Positions 43,815 to 52,630 are shown, numbered from the stretch's first letter. The stretch is 64,000 nt of DNA from Alicyclobacillus sp. SO9 (GCF_016406125.1 NZ_CP066339.1:4836001-4900000), one strand, 5' to 3'. A program made the numbers and translations. The notes: a model not told the origin generated them from the sequence alone.

Positions 43815-45062
43815 TCATTGCTTGACCTGGTTCGACAAGGCAGCCACCGGCCGAATCAACACACCGACTACGCTTCCCAACATGCCTCCAACGAGCCACT
43901 CCCATCCATGCAGGCTGAAGGAGGCAATACCGGCAAAATAGGCACCGATGTTACAGCCAAACGCAATCCGAGCACCGTATCCCATGAGTACACCGCCAAC
44001 AAATACAGCCGCCAACATCCTGACAGGAAACTGGCGAAAGTACGGCCGGGGGAATCTCCCGGCCAGTCCGGCGGCCAAAAGCGATCCCAGGATGATTCCA
44101 ATATCAAGCACAGTCGTAACGTCGTGAAACAGACCATGCTGAAGAGACAGTGCATGCGGCCTCAATTGCCAGTAGCCCCAGCTCGTAACGTGAATTCCCA
44201 TGGCCTGTGCAATTCTGGCACCCCACATTGCAAAAGCGGACGTGACACCCCACGGTCTCCCCGATAACAGCAACACTGCGGCATTTCCTACGGCCAGCAC
44301 AACGCTGCCTGCCACCCACGACCAAGGGCCGCGAAATATTGTCCTCATGGAGAAAGGCTGTTTCATCCGAATTGAATCCACGTTGCCATTCCGTCGTTTT
44401 TCAACCGCTGCCGTGATGAAGTAAACCATGGCCAGCAACAAGGCATTAAACAACAAACCCCCAACAGCACCGAAGCTCTTCACAAACGACACAGGTTGAA
44501 AATGAGGGGTGCTCATCCACCAGGTAAAGTTGACTGTACCAAGGACTGACCCCACAACGAAGCCAACCAAAGTGAGTACCCCGCGGGCGTCTCCGCCGCC
44601 TGTGTGGTATAAGGTACCGGAAGCGCAGGCATCGCCTAACTGCATTCCGATGCCAAACATGAACGATCCCGCCAGCACCGAGATCCCGACAGGAAATACA
44701 TACCCGGACACACTGTGACCAAAAAATGTGCCATGAAGGATGATGGGCAGAAATAGCAGATTGGCGATGAGAAACATGACCATCTGAGCTCGTAATCCGG
44801 CTCCACGTCCTGCCACAATAAAATTACGATAGGAGGTGGTAAAACCATATCGTGCATGATACAGGCCAACGCCAAGTACCCCTGCAATCAAATACAGTAC
44901 CGCCTGAGTCAGTGAAACTGTCTGTAACAAAAATACAAATCCTATGGCAAATAGAGCCAATGTGATGAAGACTCCAGGGCTCTGAATCTTGCGGTCTGTA
45001 CCGCTGGGCACAGATTTCGGAGAACTCTCCAGGTTCAGAATTTGACTCTCTGTTGTGGCCAT
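43815..45062 (-). CDS. YeeE/YedE family sulfur-compound transporter (TsuA-like)
   Basis: 415 residues with about ten membrane segments in two similar halves. The conserved cysteine motifs are QLGDACASGTLYHTGGGDAR in the first half and ARIAFGCNIGAYFAGI in the second. Characterised members carry thiosulfate by passing it between cysteines; others serve selenium metabolism. No tusA/yeeD gene is adjacent. The ATG has AAGGAGGAAAC-type context. A small palindrome ATAAC-A-GTTAT upstream links it to the Fur/PerR-like group. Confidence 0.9.
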   Translation of the reverse strand: MATTESQILNLESSPKSVPSGTDRKIQSPGVFITLALFAIGFVFLLQTVSLTQAVLYLIAGVLGVGLYHARYGFTTSYRNFIVAGRGAGLRAQMVMFLIANLLFLPIILHGTFFGHSVSGYVFPVGISVLAGSFMFGIGMQLGDACASGTLYHTGGGDARGVLTLVGFVVGSVLGTVNFTWWMSTPHFQPVSFVKSFGAVGGLLFNALLLAMVYFITAAVEKRRNGNVDSIRMKQPFSMRTIFRGPWSWVAGSVVLAVGNAAVLLLSGRPWGVTSAFAMWGARIAQAMGIHVTSWGYWQLRPHALSLQHGLFHDVTTVLDIGIILGSLLAAGLAGRFPRPYFRQFPVRMLAAVFVGGVLMGYGARIAFGCNIGAYFAGIASFSLHGWEWLVGGMLGSVVGVLIRPVAALSNQVKQ

Positions 45063-45119
45063 TTATGTTTCCTCCTTAAAAAACAGAATGAATGAGATAG
45101 AAATCCTACGCACACTATA

Positions 45120-45130
45120 ATAACAGTTAT
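45120..45130 (-). promoter_or_regulatory. Possible third Fur/PerR-like half box (YeeE/YedE gene)
   Basis: ATAAC-A-GTTAT, an 11-bp palindrome within TATAATAACAGTTATC, 58 bp upstream of the start. It is similar to the outer part of the rubrerythrin box but shorter, so less certain. Confidence 0.4.
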
Positions 45131-45296
45131 CTCATCGATTTACTATGTTTTAGTGAAGAACATGCAACTCGTTGACCTCGCAGAAAAAAATGTACTGTAA
45201 AATGAAATGGTGGTGATGTAAATTGGAAGGGACTACCCTGTAGTCTTTGTTGGTCATGCCCTCTACCGGGGCCGTAAGAATATGGGAGGTGGAGAA

Positions 45297-45664
45297 ATGG
45301 CACGCCGAGTTGAAATTGAAGGGGATTCAATTAGTGTCCATCTCACCGGACTCACAAGTCTGGCATCATTCAAGAGGCACTTCGTCATTCCGTTCGCATC
45401 TATTGTAAGGTGGCCGTAGGTCCTCCTAATTTGAACTCCCTGATACGGCTGGGTGGAACTGCAGCAGGCGACATACAGGAGGGGCATTATTGGCACGGTG
45501 ATGACTGGTACTTCCTGTCGTATGAGCACCCCGATAAGGTGATTTGTCTAACGTTAAACGATTACTATGTCGGTGACAGACGATATCAAGTCGTAGCGCT
45601 CGGAGTCGATGACCCTCACGGTCTGAAACAGACAATTGAACAACGACTGAATCCTGTTGAATAG
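45297..45664 (+). pseudogene. PH-like domain protein, frameshifted
   Basis: ATG 45297 has GGAGGTGGAG upstream. Frame 1 encodes MARRVEIEGDSISVHLTGLT and continues to IPFASIVRW before a stop at 45417. The frame starting at 45410 carries on with GGTAAGDIQEGHYWHGDDWY and SYEHPDKVICLTL to 45664. Joined, they align along their length with the intact protein at 55682. A one-base deletion near 45408-45410 explains the break. The function of the family is unknown; a PH-like beta fold is my guess. Confidence 0.85.
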
Positions 45665-45696
45665 CGTCTGATCTAACAAAGAGGAGGCGAGGTATA

Positions 45697-45831
45697 ATGT
45701 CCCAACTGATAATTGATGCGATTGTGGGATGCTGGCTCGGCACGACGGCTGTCATCACATTCATCGTAATACGGTCTCGGCGTGCGGGTCATGCAAATCC
45801 CACATGCAATTCCCGTCTGCAGCGTAAATAG
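45697..45831 (+). CDS. 44-residue single-helix membrane peptide
   Basis: MSQLIIDAIVGCWLGTTAVI begins the peptide, with one membrane helix and a basic tail (SRRAGHANP...RLQRK). The ATG has AGAGGAGGCGAGG upstream, one of the strongest ribosome sites in the window, 32 bp after the frameshifted gene. No family is recognised. Confidence 0.6.
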   Translation: MSQLIIDAIVGCWLGTTAVITFIVIRSRRAGHANPTCNSRLQRK

Positions 45832-45967
45832 CAACACACTTCAGGGTTGAGTGTCTTGAGGCGACTCGGTCATTTGCTAAGCACAAACCGAGCAGCATAA
45901 TGCTAATGCCGAAAAGAATCCACCGAATTGACAACATGTAACATACGTCCCCTAAAAAGGTGATTTG

Positions 45968-46162
45968 TTAATCCTTCTGAACATAAATGACGGAAGCTAC
46001 AAATAGATTGCCGTCAGTCGTTGATACCTTAACATCTCTAACGTTGTGAGGTTCCAGCCGTTTCAAAAATTCATTCACCTTTGCGTCCATATCTTCAGAC
46101 GAACTGGATGTGAAGGTCCTTACTGTAACTGATATTCCCGTCTTAGGTCTTACAAAATCCAT
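45968..46162 (-). CDS. Small protein similar to sporulation protein Cse60
   Basis: 64 residues: TGISVTVRTFTSSSSEDMDA, KVNEFLKRLEPHNVRDVKVS and a final ASVIYVQKD strand. Size and the pattern acidic helix, VxVS strand, final YxxxxxY-like strand resemble the Cse60/DUF2758 family of small sporulation proteins. The ATG has AAAGGTGAG upstream. Assignment is tentative. Confidence 0.6.
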   Translation of the reverse strand: MDFVRPKTGISVTVRTFTSSSSEDMDAKVNEFLKRLEPHNVRDVKVSTTDGNLFVASVIYVQKD

Positions 46163-46187
46163 GTTTACTCACCTTTCTTATGCGTAT

Positions 46188-46910
46188 TCAGTGAAGATGT
46201 TTGTTGATTCTAAACTTGACAATCGTATTACCTTTAGAATCCAATGTCTTTTGTACTGCTTCTACTGTGTCACCTTGCAGTCTCCATGTGAAGTGCATTC
46301 CACCCCAATTTTGTCCCGATGCAAATGCAGCGGGTCTTTGATTTTGTGCATTCACCTGAATTGCAAAAAGGCGTAAGGCAACAGGTTGAGTGAACCCCTT
46401 TACCCCCTCATCTAGTTCAAGGATTGCCCAGGAGTTATTTACTTTCCATTTGGAAAATTCATATTCAGTTTGATAGACTTTGTTCCCCTTGAACTTACCA
46501 TATAAAGGACCAGATGCAATGACTTGATTCTGTGCATTCCTAACTTGCCATTCCCTATCTTTCCTCGCCGCCACAAAGTTAAGGCTTGTTCCGTTGGGTA
46601 AGGTGACAGAGGGTTTTAGGGATTGAAGAGTTACTAGAGCAGGCTTCGATGGAGTCTCTTTGGAGTCATTCGTCGTCAATATGAAACTGTGTTTTGACAG
46701 GGCGTAGAGACCTCCTGCGAAAACAGCCATAGCAGCTACCGCTGCCGTACTCGTTTTCACAGCATGGAAACGCCTTCTATGTCTCTTGGCAGGGAAGGAT
46801 TGGGATATTCGCCGTTCTACATCCATCCAAATTTGGTTCTGTTCCTTACTGGAGAGTTCCATTTTGGATAGCAGAGCATATCTTTCAATGGGCTCATGTT
46901 TTTCACTCAC
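46188..46910 (-). CDS. Membrane-anchored anti-sigma-like protein
   Basis: About 240 residues: a cytoplasmic domain (LSSKEQNQIWMDVERRISQS), a basic stretch (KRHRRRFHAVK), a membrane helix (TAAVAAMAVFAGGLYAL) and an outer domain with KPSVTLPNGTSLNFVAARKD. It starts at GTG 46910 with AGGAGGCG upstream and overlaps the sigma gene end by 8 bp. It is the cognate partner of the frameshifted ECF sigma; if that sigma is dead this gene is an orphan. Confidence 0.75.
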   Translation of the reverse strand: MSEKHEPIERYALLSKMELSSKEQNQIWMDVERRISQSFPAKRHRRRFHAVKTSTAAVAAMAVFAGGLYALSKHSFILTTNDSKETPSKPALVTLQSLKPSVTLPNGTSLNFVAARKDREWQVRNAQNQVIASGPLYGKFKGNKVYQTEYEFSKWKVNNSWAILELDEGVKGFTQPVALRLFAIQVNAQNQRPAAFASGQNWGGMHFTWRLQGDTVEAVQKTLDSKGNTIVKFRINKHLH

Positions 46911-47428
46911 TGTTGAAGTTCGCCTCCTGAGCATCTGTCGCCATTAACTCCCGTAATCGACGAATCGCTCTGTAATCTGTGGTACGAACCTTCCCTTCTG
47001 AGCATCCCAAAACTCGTGCTGTCTGCTGAATCGATAACCCTTCGACGTGTCGAAGCACAAACATCTCGCGATACGCTGTCTTGAGTTGATGCAACGACTC
47101 TTCTAAAATCATCATCGTTTCAATGGATACCTCCTCCCCGGCTTGAACCGATACTGGTATGTATTTATCCATAAACTCTCGTTCCCTGCGTTTTTTGCGC
47201 AATAAATCAAACATATAATTTCTGGCGATGCTAAACAGCCATGTCTTGGGATTCGATTCACTGCGAAAGCTATTCCAAGAACGAAATGCCCGAAACGAAG
47301 ACTTCTTGAACGACATCCTTCGCATCTGTATGATTACCAAGCGTGAGTCTGGCATAGCGAAACACATCGTTTGCATAGATACAAAATAACTGTGCAACTT
47401 CCTTGCGGGACTCGTCTTGATGAGTCAT
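46903..47428 (-). pseudogene. ECF sigma factor gene with a frameshift in region 2
   Basis: ATG 47428 has AGAGGTGA 7 nt upstream and opens MTHQDESRKEVAQLFCIYAN, then DVFRYARLTLGNHTDAKDVV and QEVFV. The frame then runs into a stop within ten codons, while the neighbouring frame continues RAFRSWNSFRSESNPKTWLF and the full regions 2.4 and 4 (LRHVEGLSIQQTARVLG, KVRTTDYRAIRRLREL). One extra T in the TTT run at 47293-47295 accounts for it. Either the gene is inactive, frameshifting occurs, or the read is wrong. Confidence 0.85.
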
Positions 47429-47605
47429 GAGGTGTTCACCTCTCTACCCCCTTCGCTGGATTAGACGCTCGCCAGAGCCTTCTGTCACAGTCATGAATAA
47501 ATTTTTCGTTACTACTCAATTCAGATTCGGACATCGGCGTTTACGAAGAAATATCACTCACACACGTAAAAACGTGATAACATGGGTATATATGGAAGTG
47601 ATTTG

Positions 47606-47998
47606 ATGAGAGTAAAGCTATTTTTACCAGTAGTTGCAGTGGTTCTTACCTTGACTGCTTGTTCAAGTCATAAGACGCTTTATTTTTCAGGGAAAACTAG
47701 ACACTGGCAGATAAAATACCAAGCTAATATAACTTCACAAACCAGTGAATCTGACGATACTGAAATCCGGTATATCGGCAGTGGCCACCCTCCAAAGCAT
47801 ATCCAATTTAAAATTGGTGGGAGCAGCGGATCCATGAGTTTGCATAATGGTGTTCTCATATTATCCGGTAGTGGTTGCTCTGGATGTTCGGTGACCAGAA
47901 AAGCCGATAAAATAAGCGCAAAGATTCAGTGGGATGGCAAGAGCGAGCTGACAACACTAAAGAATGAACCTAGATTTAAGAAACCGATACCACTCTAA
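47606..47998 (+). CDS. Small lipoprotein of unknown function
   Basis: About 130 residues. The signal peptide MRVKLFLPVVAVVLTLTAC has a good lipobox. The mature part is polar and beta-rich (KIGGSSGSMSLHNGVLILSG) with a CSGCS pair. ATG 47606 has GGAAGTG upstream; the earlier frame from 47582 is less likely. No family is recognised. Confidence 0.65.
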   Translation: MRVKLFLPVVAVVLTLTACSSHKTLYFSGKTRHWQIKYQANITSQTSESDDTEIRYIGSGHPPKHIQFKIGGSSGSMSLHNGVLILSGSGCSGCSVTRKADKISAKIQWDGKSELTTLKNEPRFKKPIPL

Positions 47999-48200
47999 AC
48001 ACCCTAACATAATGCGTTGTAGCAACGTGGGTGGGTTCGTAGTATTTGCTTATCATAATTTGAAAATGCATAAAAATGCGGCGTTCAAATATACTCCATT
48101 CCGCGTATTCAAACATCTCTGCGCCGTGTTTCGTGCTGAATTAAAGCCCCCAATAGGTCAAGAGCGGGATGCCCGCAGACATCCGGTTGACCTCCCAGAT

Positions 48201-48944
48201 TTATTGCACTTTATGGTTAATCCACACGTTAGGTTCAATGTATAGACCATTGTCATTCTGCAGGTCAATTTCAACGGGATTGAATGCTTGTGGAACAACG
48301 TATTGCCCAGTCTCGGGAAAAGACATATTAGTCCAATCTTCCCACTCCCGTATCGACCCGGTTACTGTCATAGAGTATTGGGCAACACAAAGATACGAGC
48401 CACCTAATCGGAAGTGTACCCGAATCCAAGGATCAAAGGATGAGCCATCATTCCTAATCCATCTCACGTATTTTTCCATCGGCGTGAGAGGGTATTTACC
48501 TTTCCACGTTGGGCGCACTGGTGCTATCAACGTCTGCAAATCATACATTTTTGCCAGATATTTCATTGTGTTAATGATTTGATAACTCAATCCAACGCTT
48601 TTATATTTTGGAGAGGTTACCGCCGCCAATGCACACAGAGTATTAGGTGTACGCCGCTGATTTAGAGATTCAAATCCATCTTCCAAAACACCGTCATAGC
48701 CAGAAGGAAGGTGTTCAACGTCCCCATCCCACTGAAGCGGAATGGCGTGACCACAGGCTGCGACACTACCATTCGAGTCACACAACGTAAACTGAAACTC
48801 TGGGTAGTATCGATATAGATTACGCCAGTGTTTCCGACTGGTTCTATCTCCTCCCAATATGAATTGAGGAAATTGATGATGCAAGTGTCCAATATCAGTT
48901 TCCAACTCCGGTCGTTCTCGAAGTGTAACGCAATCAAATTCCAT
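48201..48944 (-). CDS. GNAT-like acetyltransferase-fold protein
   Basis: About 247 residues starting MEFDCVTLRERPELETDIGH with AAAGGTGG upstream. A central stretch CALAAVTSPKYKSVGLSYQI looks like the strand 4/acetyl-CoA loop of GNAT enzymes, followed by MKYLAKMYDLQTLIAPVRPT. The second half (KYVRWIRNDGSSFDPWIRVH) is not typical of small GNAT enzymes. I am fairly sure of the fold, not of the substrate. Confidence 0.6.
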   Translation of the reverse strand: MEFDCVTLRERPELETDIGHLHHQFPQFILGGDRTSRKHWRNLYRYYPEFQFTLCDSNGSVAACGHAIPLQWDGDVEHLPSGYDGVLEDGFESLNQRRTPNTLCALAAVTSPKYKSVGLSYQIINTMKYLAKMYDLQTLIAPVRPTWKGKYPLTPMEKYVRWIRNDGSSFDPWIRVHFRLGGSYLCVAQYSMTVTGSIREWEDWTNMSFPETGQYVVPQAFNPVEIDLQNDNGLYIEPNVWINHKVQ

Positions 48945-48975
48945 ATAGTAGACCACCTTTCAAATGTAGCAATAC

Positions 48976-49006
48976 AAAAAACCGCAACAGAACCATCTCT
49001 GCCGCG
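48976..49006 (-). terminator. Terminator of the 32-residue peptide gene
   Basis: On the minus strand CCGCGGCAGA pairs imperfectly with TCTGTTGCGG around a short loop and is followed by six T. It lies 24 bp past the small gene and 32 bp before the GNAT-like start, so the peptide transcript should end here. Confidence 0.8.
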
Positions 49007-49029
49007 GTCGGGGGGTTCCGCTCAACCTC

Positions 49030-49128
49030 TTAAGCACCAGTTTCGGTGTCTTTACCGAAAATGGGCATACTATCCCCCTCCCCAAATACGACACTTAAAA
49101 TCACACCATACGTGAGCCAAAGGGACAT
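49030..49128 (-). CDS. 32-residue peptide gene with its own ribosome site and terminator
   Basis: The frame opens MSLWLTYGVILSVVFGEGDS and ends IFGKDTETGA. GGGAGGTG lies 8 nt before the ATG and a strong terminator follows the stop. The first half is a short hydrophobic helix, the second polar and charged. It is below usual annotation limits. Possibilities are a small membrane toxin, a signalling peptide or a leader; none is proven. A TTGACT box upstream (about 49172) may belong to its promoter. Nothing else is seen in 49129-49351. Confidence 0.55.
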   Translation of the reverse strand: MSLWLTYGVILSVVFGEGDSMPIFGKDTETGA

Positions 49129-49351
49129 GTATGCCACACCTCCCGTTCAAATAAGATAAAGTCAATATATCACATGGCGAACAGTTCCGAGACATGGTAC
49201 ATCTCGGTTGCCTCTAAACTCTGCTGCCTCATAAGCGTCATAAAGTCAGCGTCCTATAAACGCATGTTTATGCAAGCCACAGGCAACAACTGCCTCCGAA
49301 TAGCTCACGTTTGACAGAACTCGTCCTTTCGAAACGATCTTTCATACTTAC

Positions 49352-49846
49352 TCAAAGACTTTTTAACATGGTCACTGCTGGCAATATAGCACCATTCCAA
49401 TTCAGTGATATATCTTCAGATTTATGGAATCCATTTCTAGTCCAAAAACTCAATACCTTATCGGTATAGCTGGTCACCACATCTAGTTTTATCTGCTTGC
49501 TGCCTCTGAAACTGGCGTACTCTTCAAATGCTTCGTAAACCTGTTTTCCAAGCCCTCTATTGGCATAATGCGTATGGATCATAAGCAGGGAGAGATAGCT
49601 TTCCTCATCTACTTTGAAGTCAATTATCCCAACGATCCTGTTTGTATCTTTTGCAGTGACCTTGCAGGAAGTGAATCCTAGCTTCCTCATGGATTCCAGT
49701 TCGTCGAAGACGCATTGCGCTGTAACACTGTCAGTACGCATATGTTTTACTAAAAAGTCCCTGTTTGAATTATACACCTGCACAACTGCCGATATCTCAG
49801 TTTGGCTTATATCGTCTACATAGAGGTATTCTGACTCAAAAAGCAA
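49352..49846 (-). CDS. GNAT family N-acetyltransferase
   Basis: 164 residues with the GNAT order: NRIVGIIDFKVDEESYLSLL strands, the acetyl-CoA loop HTHYANRGLGKQVYEAFEEY (R/N-x-G-L-G-K), IKLDVVTSYTDKVLSFWTRN and the final GFHKSEDI. It should transfer acetyl from acetyl-CoA to an amine. The TTG start follows GGAAGGAAT. It is a single gene. Confidence 0.85.
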   Translation of the reverse strand: MLFESEYLYVDDISQTEISAVVQVYNSNRDFLVKHMRTDSVTAQCVFDELESMRKLGFTSCKVTAKDTNRIVGIIDFKVDEESYLSLLMIHTHYANRGLGKQVYEAFEEYASFRGSKQIKLDVVTSYTDKVLSFWTRNGFHKSEDISLNWNGAILPAVTMLKSL

Positions 49847-49946
49847 AATATTCCTTCCTTCAAGACAAGTCGTTGCTCAACTCTACTGCCCAAGAGGTGA
49901 AGAAGTCTTACCTAGAACAATATAGGATATTTATGCACACGACATG

Positions 49947-50461
49947 TTACGGTCCAGTTCCAATGGAAATGATCTTCCAAGCATCATTTTCTTTGTTCCG
50001 CCCCAAGTAAATAAATCTCGTTTGCGGTCCACTGCCTTCGGTAATGACTTTGCGATATTTAGCGTTGTAATTTACGTCTACTTGAACTTCGTATTGTACT
50101 GATTGTTTAAACGGATTTTGTGTGCCTCGGATACTTTGACTACTGATATGTTCTGTACATTGTTAAAGTTAGAATCAGACTCCCAGCGAAACGCAGAAGT
50201 GAGTTTAGAAGTAAGAAATTGCGCTGCAGTTGCATTCTTCCCGTGTTCAATGTACTTGTAGTAATCACTCACAACCTGAACAGGAGTTAAAGACGCTTTG
50301 TTTAAATTGACTTGAGTTGATTCTGACTCCTTAAGTTGAGATGTTGGACTGCCACACGCAGATACGAAAAATAAGGGAAGACATGATGTCAGTGTGAAGC
50401 CTATCGCCCAAGAGCTGAACAAGTACCACAAAACACTGACGGATGTTTGTGCACCCGTCAA
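49947..50461 (-). pseudogene. DUF4829-type lipoprotein, frameshifted
   Basis: The upstream frame has a hydrophobic start ending LFFVSACGS (lipobox), then TPVQVVSDYYKYIEHGKNAT and KLTSAFRWES, and stops at 50078. The next frame continues VQYEVQVDVNYNAKYRKVIT and WKIISIGTGP to 49947, the typical C-terminus of DUF4829 proteins. A one-base loss near 50098-50102 joins them. The start is uncertain, as no ribosome site is clear. Confidence 0.78.
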
Positions 50462-50508
50462 ATTCCATGGCGACTGTACTTATGTATTCGTCTGTCCGAC
50501 ATCCTCGA

Positions 50509-50898
50509 TTATCGGTTGCGGACTCTTTTAATGATTTGTGCCTCTTCCGCTTTATCCAGATATTCAAAGAAACCAATGCGATTTCCCCACGGGTCCGAAA
50601 AAGTACCCCATTTTACATTTACTTCCTGACGGGAGTAAATTTCAAATGGTTCAACCGCCAATTCATCTATCACCCGATTTCGTTCGGCTTCAAGGTCCGT
50701 TACTCCGAGCCGAAGAGGTCCATTCCCTTCTGTGGGTGCACCTTCGGCAACCTGTAACCAGCTGCCTGGAATCAACTCCCACTCCGCAAAACCGTCATGA
50801 GGAGCGTAATCTGCTTCTCTCCTAAGCAACGTCCTATACCAGTCAAAACCCTTTTCGAAATCCGAAACTCGAACCTGTACCGTCACCTCAATGACCAT
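50509..50898 (-). CDS. VOC (glyoxalase/bleomycin-resistance fold) family protein
   Basis: About 129 residues. A VIEVTVQVRVSDFEKGFDWY start, AEWELIPGSWLQVAEG in the middle, and WGTFSDPWGNRIGFFEYLD at the end are typical of the two-module VOC metalloenzyme fold. Members bind or convert small electrophiles or antibiotics. ATG 50898 has GAGGGGGAG upstream. The substrate is unknown. Confidence 0.85.
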   Translation of the reverse strand: MVIEVTVQVRVSDFEKGFDWYRTLLRREADYAPHDGFAEWELIPGSWLQVAEGAPTEGNGPLRLGVTDLEAERNRVIDELAVEPFEIYSRQEVNVKWGTFSDPWGNRIGFFEYLDKAEEAQIIKRVRNR

Positions 50899-50972
50899 GC
50901 CAACAGACTCCCCCTCAAACGAGATGTGATTTGTTATAGTATACCTAATTATCATAATTTAGGAGGGTTCAA

Positions 50973-51104
50973 ATGATACCGCAACGTACTACTTTGATTG
51001 CGATTGGAGCTTGGGGTGTTTCAAAACTGCGAGCGTTCTACAAGGGACTGGGTTGGAAGGAAACTGATTGGAGTTCAGACAGCTACGCCGTATCCAGAAA
51101 TTAA
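50973..51104 (+). pseudogene. Truncated VOC-family gene (N-terminal 43 residues)
   Basis: ATG 50973 with TAGGAGGG upstream opens MIPQRTTLIAIGAWGVSKLR, then AFYKGLGWKETDW, the first helix-strand of a glyoxalase-fold protein, and stops at 51102. The remaining 80-90 residues are missing from the following 120 bp. It is divergent from the intact VOC gene but not similar to it in detail. Confidence 0.6.
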
Positions 51105-51228
51105 GGCTGCATGTTGAAGAAACTCAACACAAGTACCATGCATGATTCGTGCGATGAAGTTCGTTCGTTTCTTGCGGTCCGCCCTACGCGTCACCTGATT
51201 TTCCCACTACTAAATTAGTGCCAACATT

Positions 51229-51845
51229 TTAATTCATTGAGGCAATGACATTTCCAGCCTTGTTATAGGCCTTTATAGAGTATCCTTTATATGTAATTTT
51301 GGAAAACTTATATACCCAAATCGGTAAGGACCCTACCTTAACGAAGGAAAATGGAATTCTTTTACCGGATTTAGTGAATGCTTTGTAGCTTGTAACAGCA
51401 GCAATGTCAACCCCGCTGGTCAATCAATACTATCGCATAGCCAATTCTAAACTGTTTGCTCGGTACTCTGCTTGGTATTTCTACGAGTTTTCTAAAGGTT
51501 AGCTTACGGCTGCTTCCCTGAGTATTTTTCGCATGTATCTTTGTAACGAGTTGAGCCTGCCATCGTCCACCTTTTTGCTGGACGTAAAAAAATTCAAATT
51601 GATTGTAGGCAGTAAGAGTCTCCGTCACAATGACATACCCGTCACCTATTGCTGCTTTTCCTGGTGCTAAGATTGCACTGTCCAGCCCTTGGTTCTTATG
51701 CGTTTTTATGAAACGCTCAACAGCCTTTTTCTGGCGTATTGTTAATTATTTCTCGGTGATAGGCGATGGAGTATGTTCCCATTGTCCAAGCAAATAGCCC
51801 AATTATGAAAACTACCGATAAGAGAACTCTCCGTTTCCTACTCAT
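51229..51845 (-). pseudogene. Single-pass membrane protein gene with two frameshifts
   Basis: ATG 51845 (GGGAGGAG upstream) opens MSRKRRVLLSVVFIIGLFAW and YHREIINNTPEK. A one-base gain near 51725-51731 moves the frame to KAVERFIKTHKNQGLDSAIL and TETLTAYNQFEFFYVQQKGG. A second shift near 51410-51415 moves it again to TSGVDIAAVTSYKAFTKSGK down to the stop at 51229. The reconstructed product would be an outward-facing protein of about 200 residues of unknown family. Confidence 0.75.
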
Positions 51846-51953
51846 TGACTCCTCCCAATAGGTTGAAGTTAACTAGCGGATTTCATAGATGACCTCTCTA
51901 CCCGCTTGTCTATTGTAACTCTGTCAAAAGTTCCACTCGTAAGCATGTGAGTT

Positions 51954-52385
51954 TTAACTATGCCTGCGGTTCAATATTCCAGCTTTTTTACCTATAAAGC
52001 CCAAAAGCAGTATAGTGAGGCATAGACACTGCGCAACAACGACAACTTGTCCTACAGGGATGCTTTCCACGGCTCCCTGCATTGTCGATATCTGCATAGC
52101 GTGGTAAAAGCCTGAAGCGTGCACGCGTACTACATGACCGATTATTATGCTTAGAATAAGCGGACCCCAACAGACCATGTTTGCACCGAAATTCCACCAT
52201 CCGTCTATTTCTCTGGGCTTTTGTTGGTATATGATATTTAAAAAGAGGAGTGGAAAACCAATTAGATTAACAAGTCCTGTCAACCACCAAAATTGATAAC
52301 CTGCAACGCCCACGAGATGCCAAACCCACCCGATAATAAGTTGATAAACAATCAAAATCAGGACAATGACGCTCAGCGGCTTAAT
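51954..52385 (-). CDS. Four-helix membrane protein, possible ATT start
   Basis: About 143 residues: helices LSVIVLILIVYQLIIGWVW, FWWLTGLVNLIGFPLLFL, CWGPLILSIIIGHVVRV and VVVVAQCLCLTILLLGFIG. The first standard start (TTG 52355) would cut into helix 1. An in-frame ATT at 52385 overlaps the upstream stop as TAATT, exactly where a coupled TAATG would be, and gives a sensible KPLSVIV start. The protein is otherwise unrecognised. Confidence 0.55.
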   Translation of the reverse strand: MKPLSVIVLILIVYQLIIGWVWHLVGVAGYQFWWLTGLVNLIGFPLLFLNIIYQQKPREIDGWWNFGANMVCWGPLILSIIIGHVVRVHASGFYHAMQISTMQGAVESIPVGQVVVVAQCLCLTILLLGFIGKKAGILNRRHS

Positions 52386-52564
52386 TAGACTTTGCCCACC
52401 TTCAATCTAAGTCCGAGCTCTTTTTGAACCATCGCAATTTCTTGTGGATCAGACCATACTTCCCTTTGCTTACATAAGTGTAGCACACTGGTAACGTATG
52501 AATATGCAATCTCTCTGCATAAACGGATGCGCGTTTTTGTGTGGATTTCAACCGAGAAATACAA
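52385..52564 (-). CDS. Small protein of unknown function upstream of the membrane protein gene
   Basis: About 59 codons from TTG 52564: RIRLCREIAYSYVTSVLHLC and SDPQEIAMVQKELGLRLKVG look coding. No ribosome site is clear. Its stop overlaps the next gene by one base, suggesting coupling. It may be the surviving end of a longer gene. Confidence 0.35.
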   Translation of the reverse strand: MYFSVEIHTKTRIRLCREIAYSYVTSVLHLCKQREVWSDPQEIAMVQKELGLRLKVGKV

Positions 52565-52630
52565 TTTCCTGTGTATTATATTGATGATGGTTACAGAATT
52601 GTAATTCAAAAAGCAATGAGGGGGCGGGGT

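Noticed and set aside
48976-49010. T-box element before the GNAT-like gene
   Set aside because: ACCGCGG and a terminator are present, but the essential TGGN of the T-box and a Stem I are missing; it is explained as the terminator of the small peptide gene.
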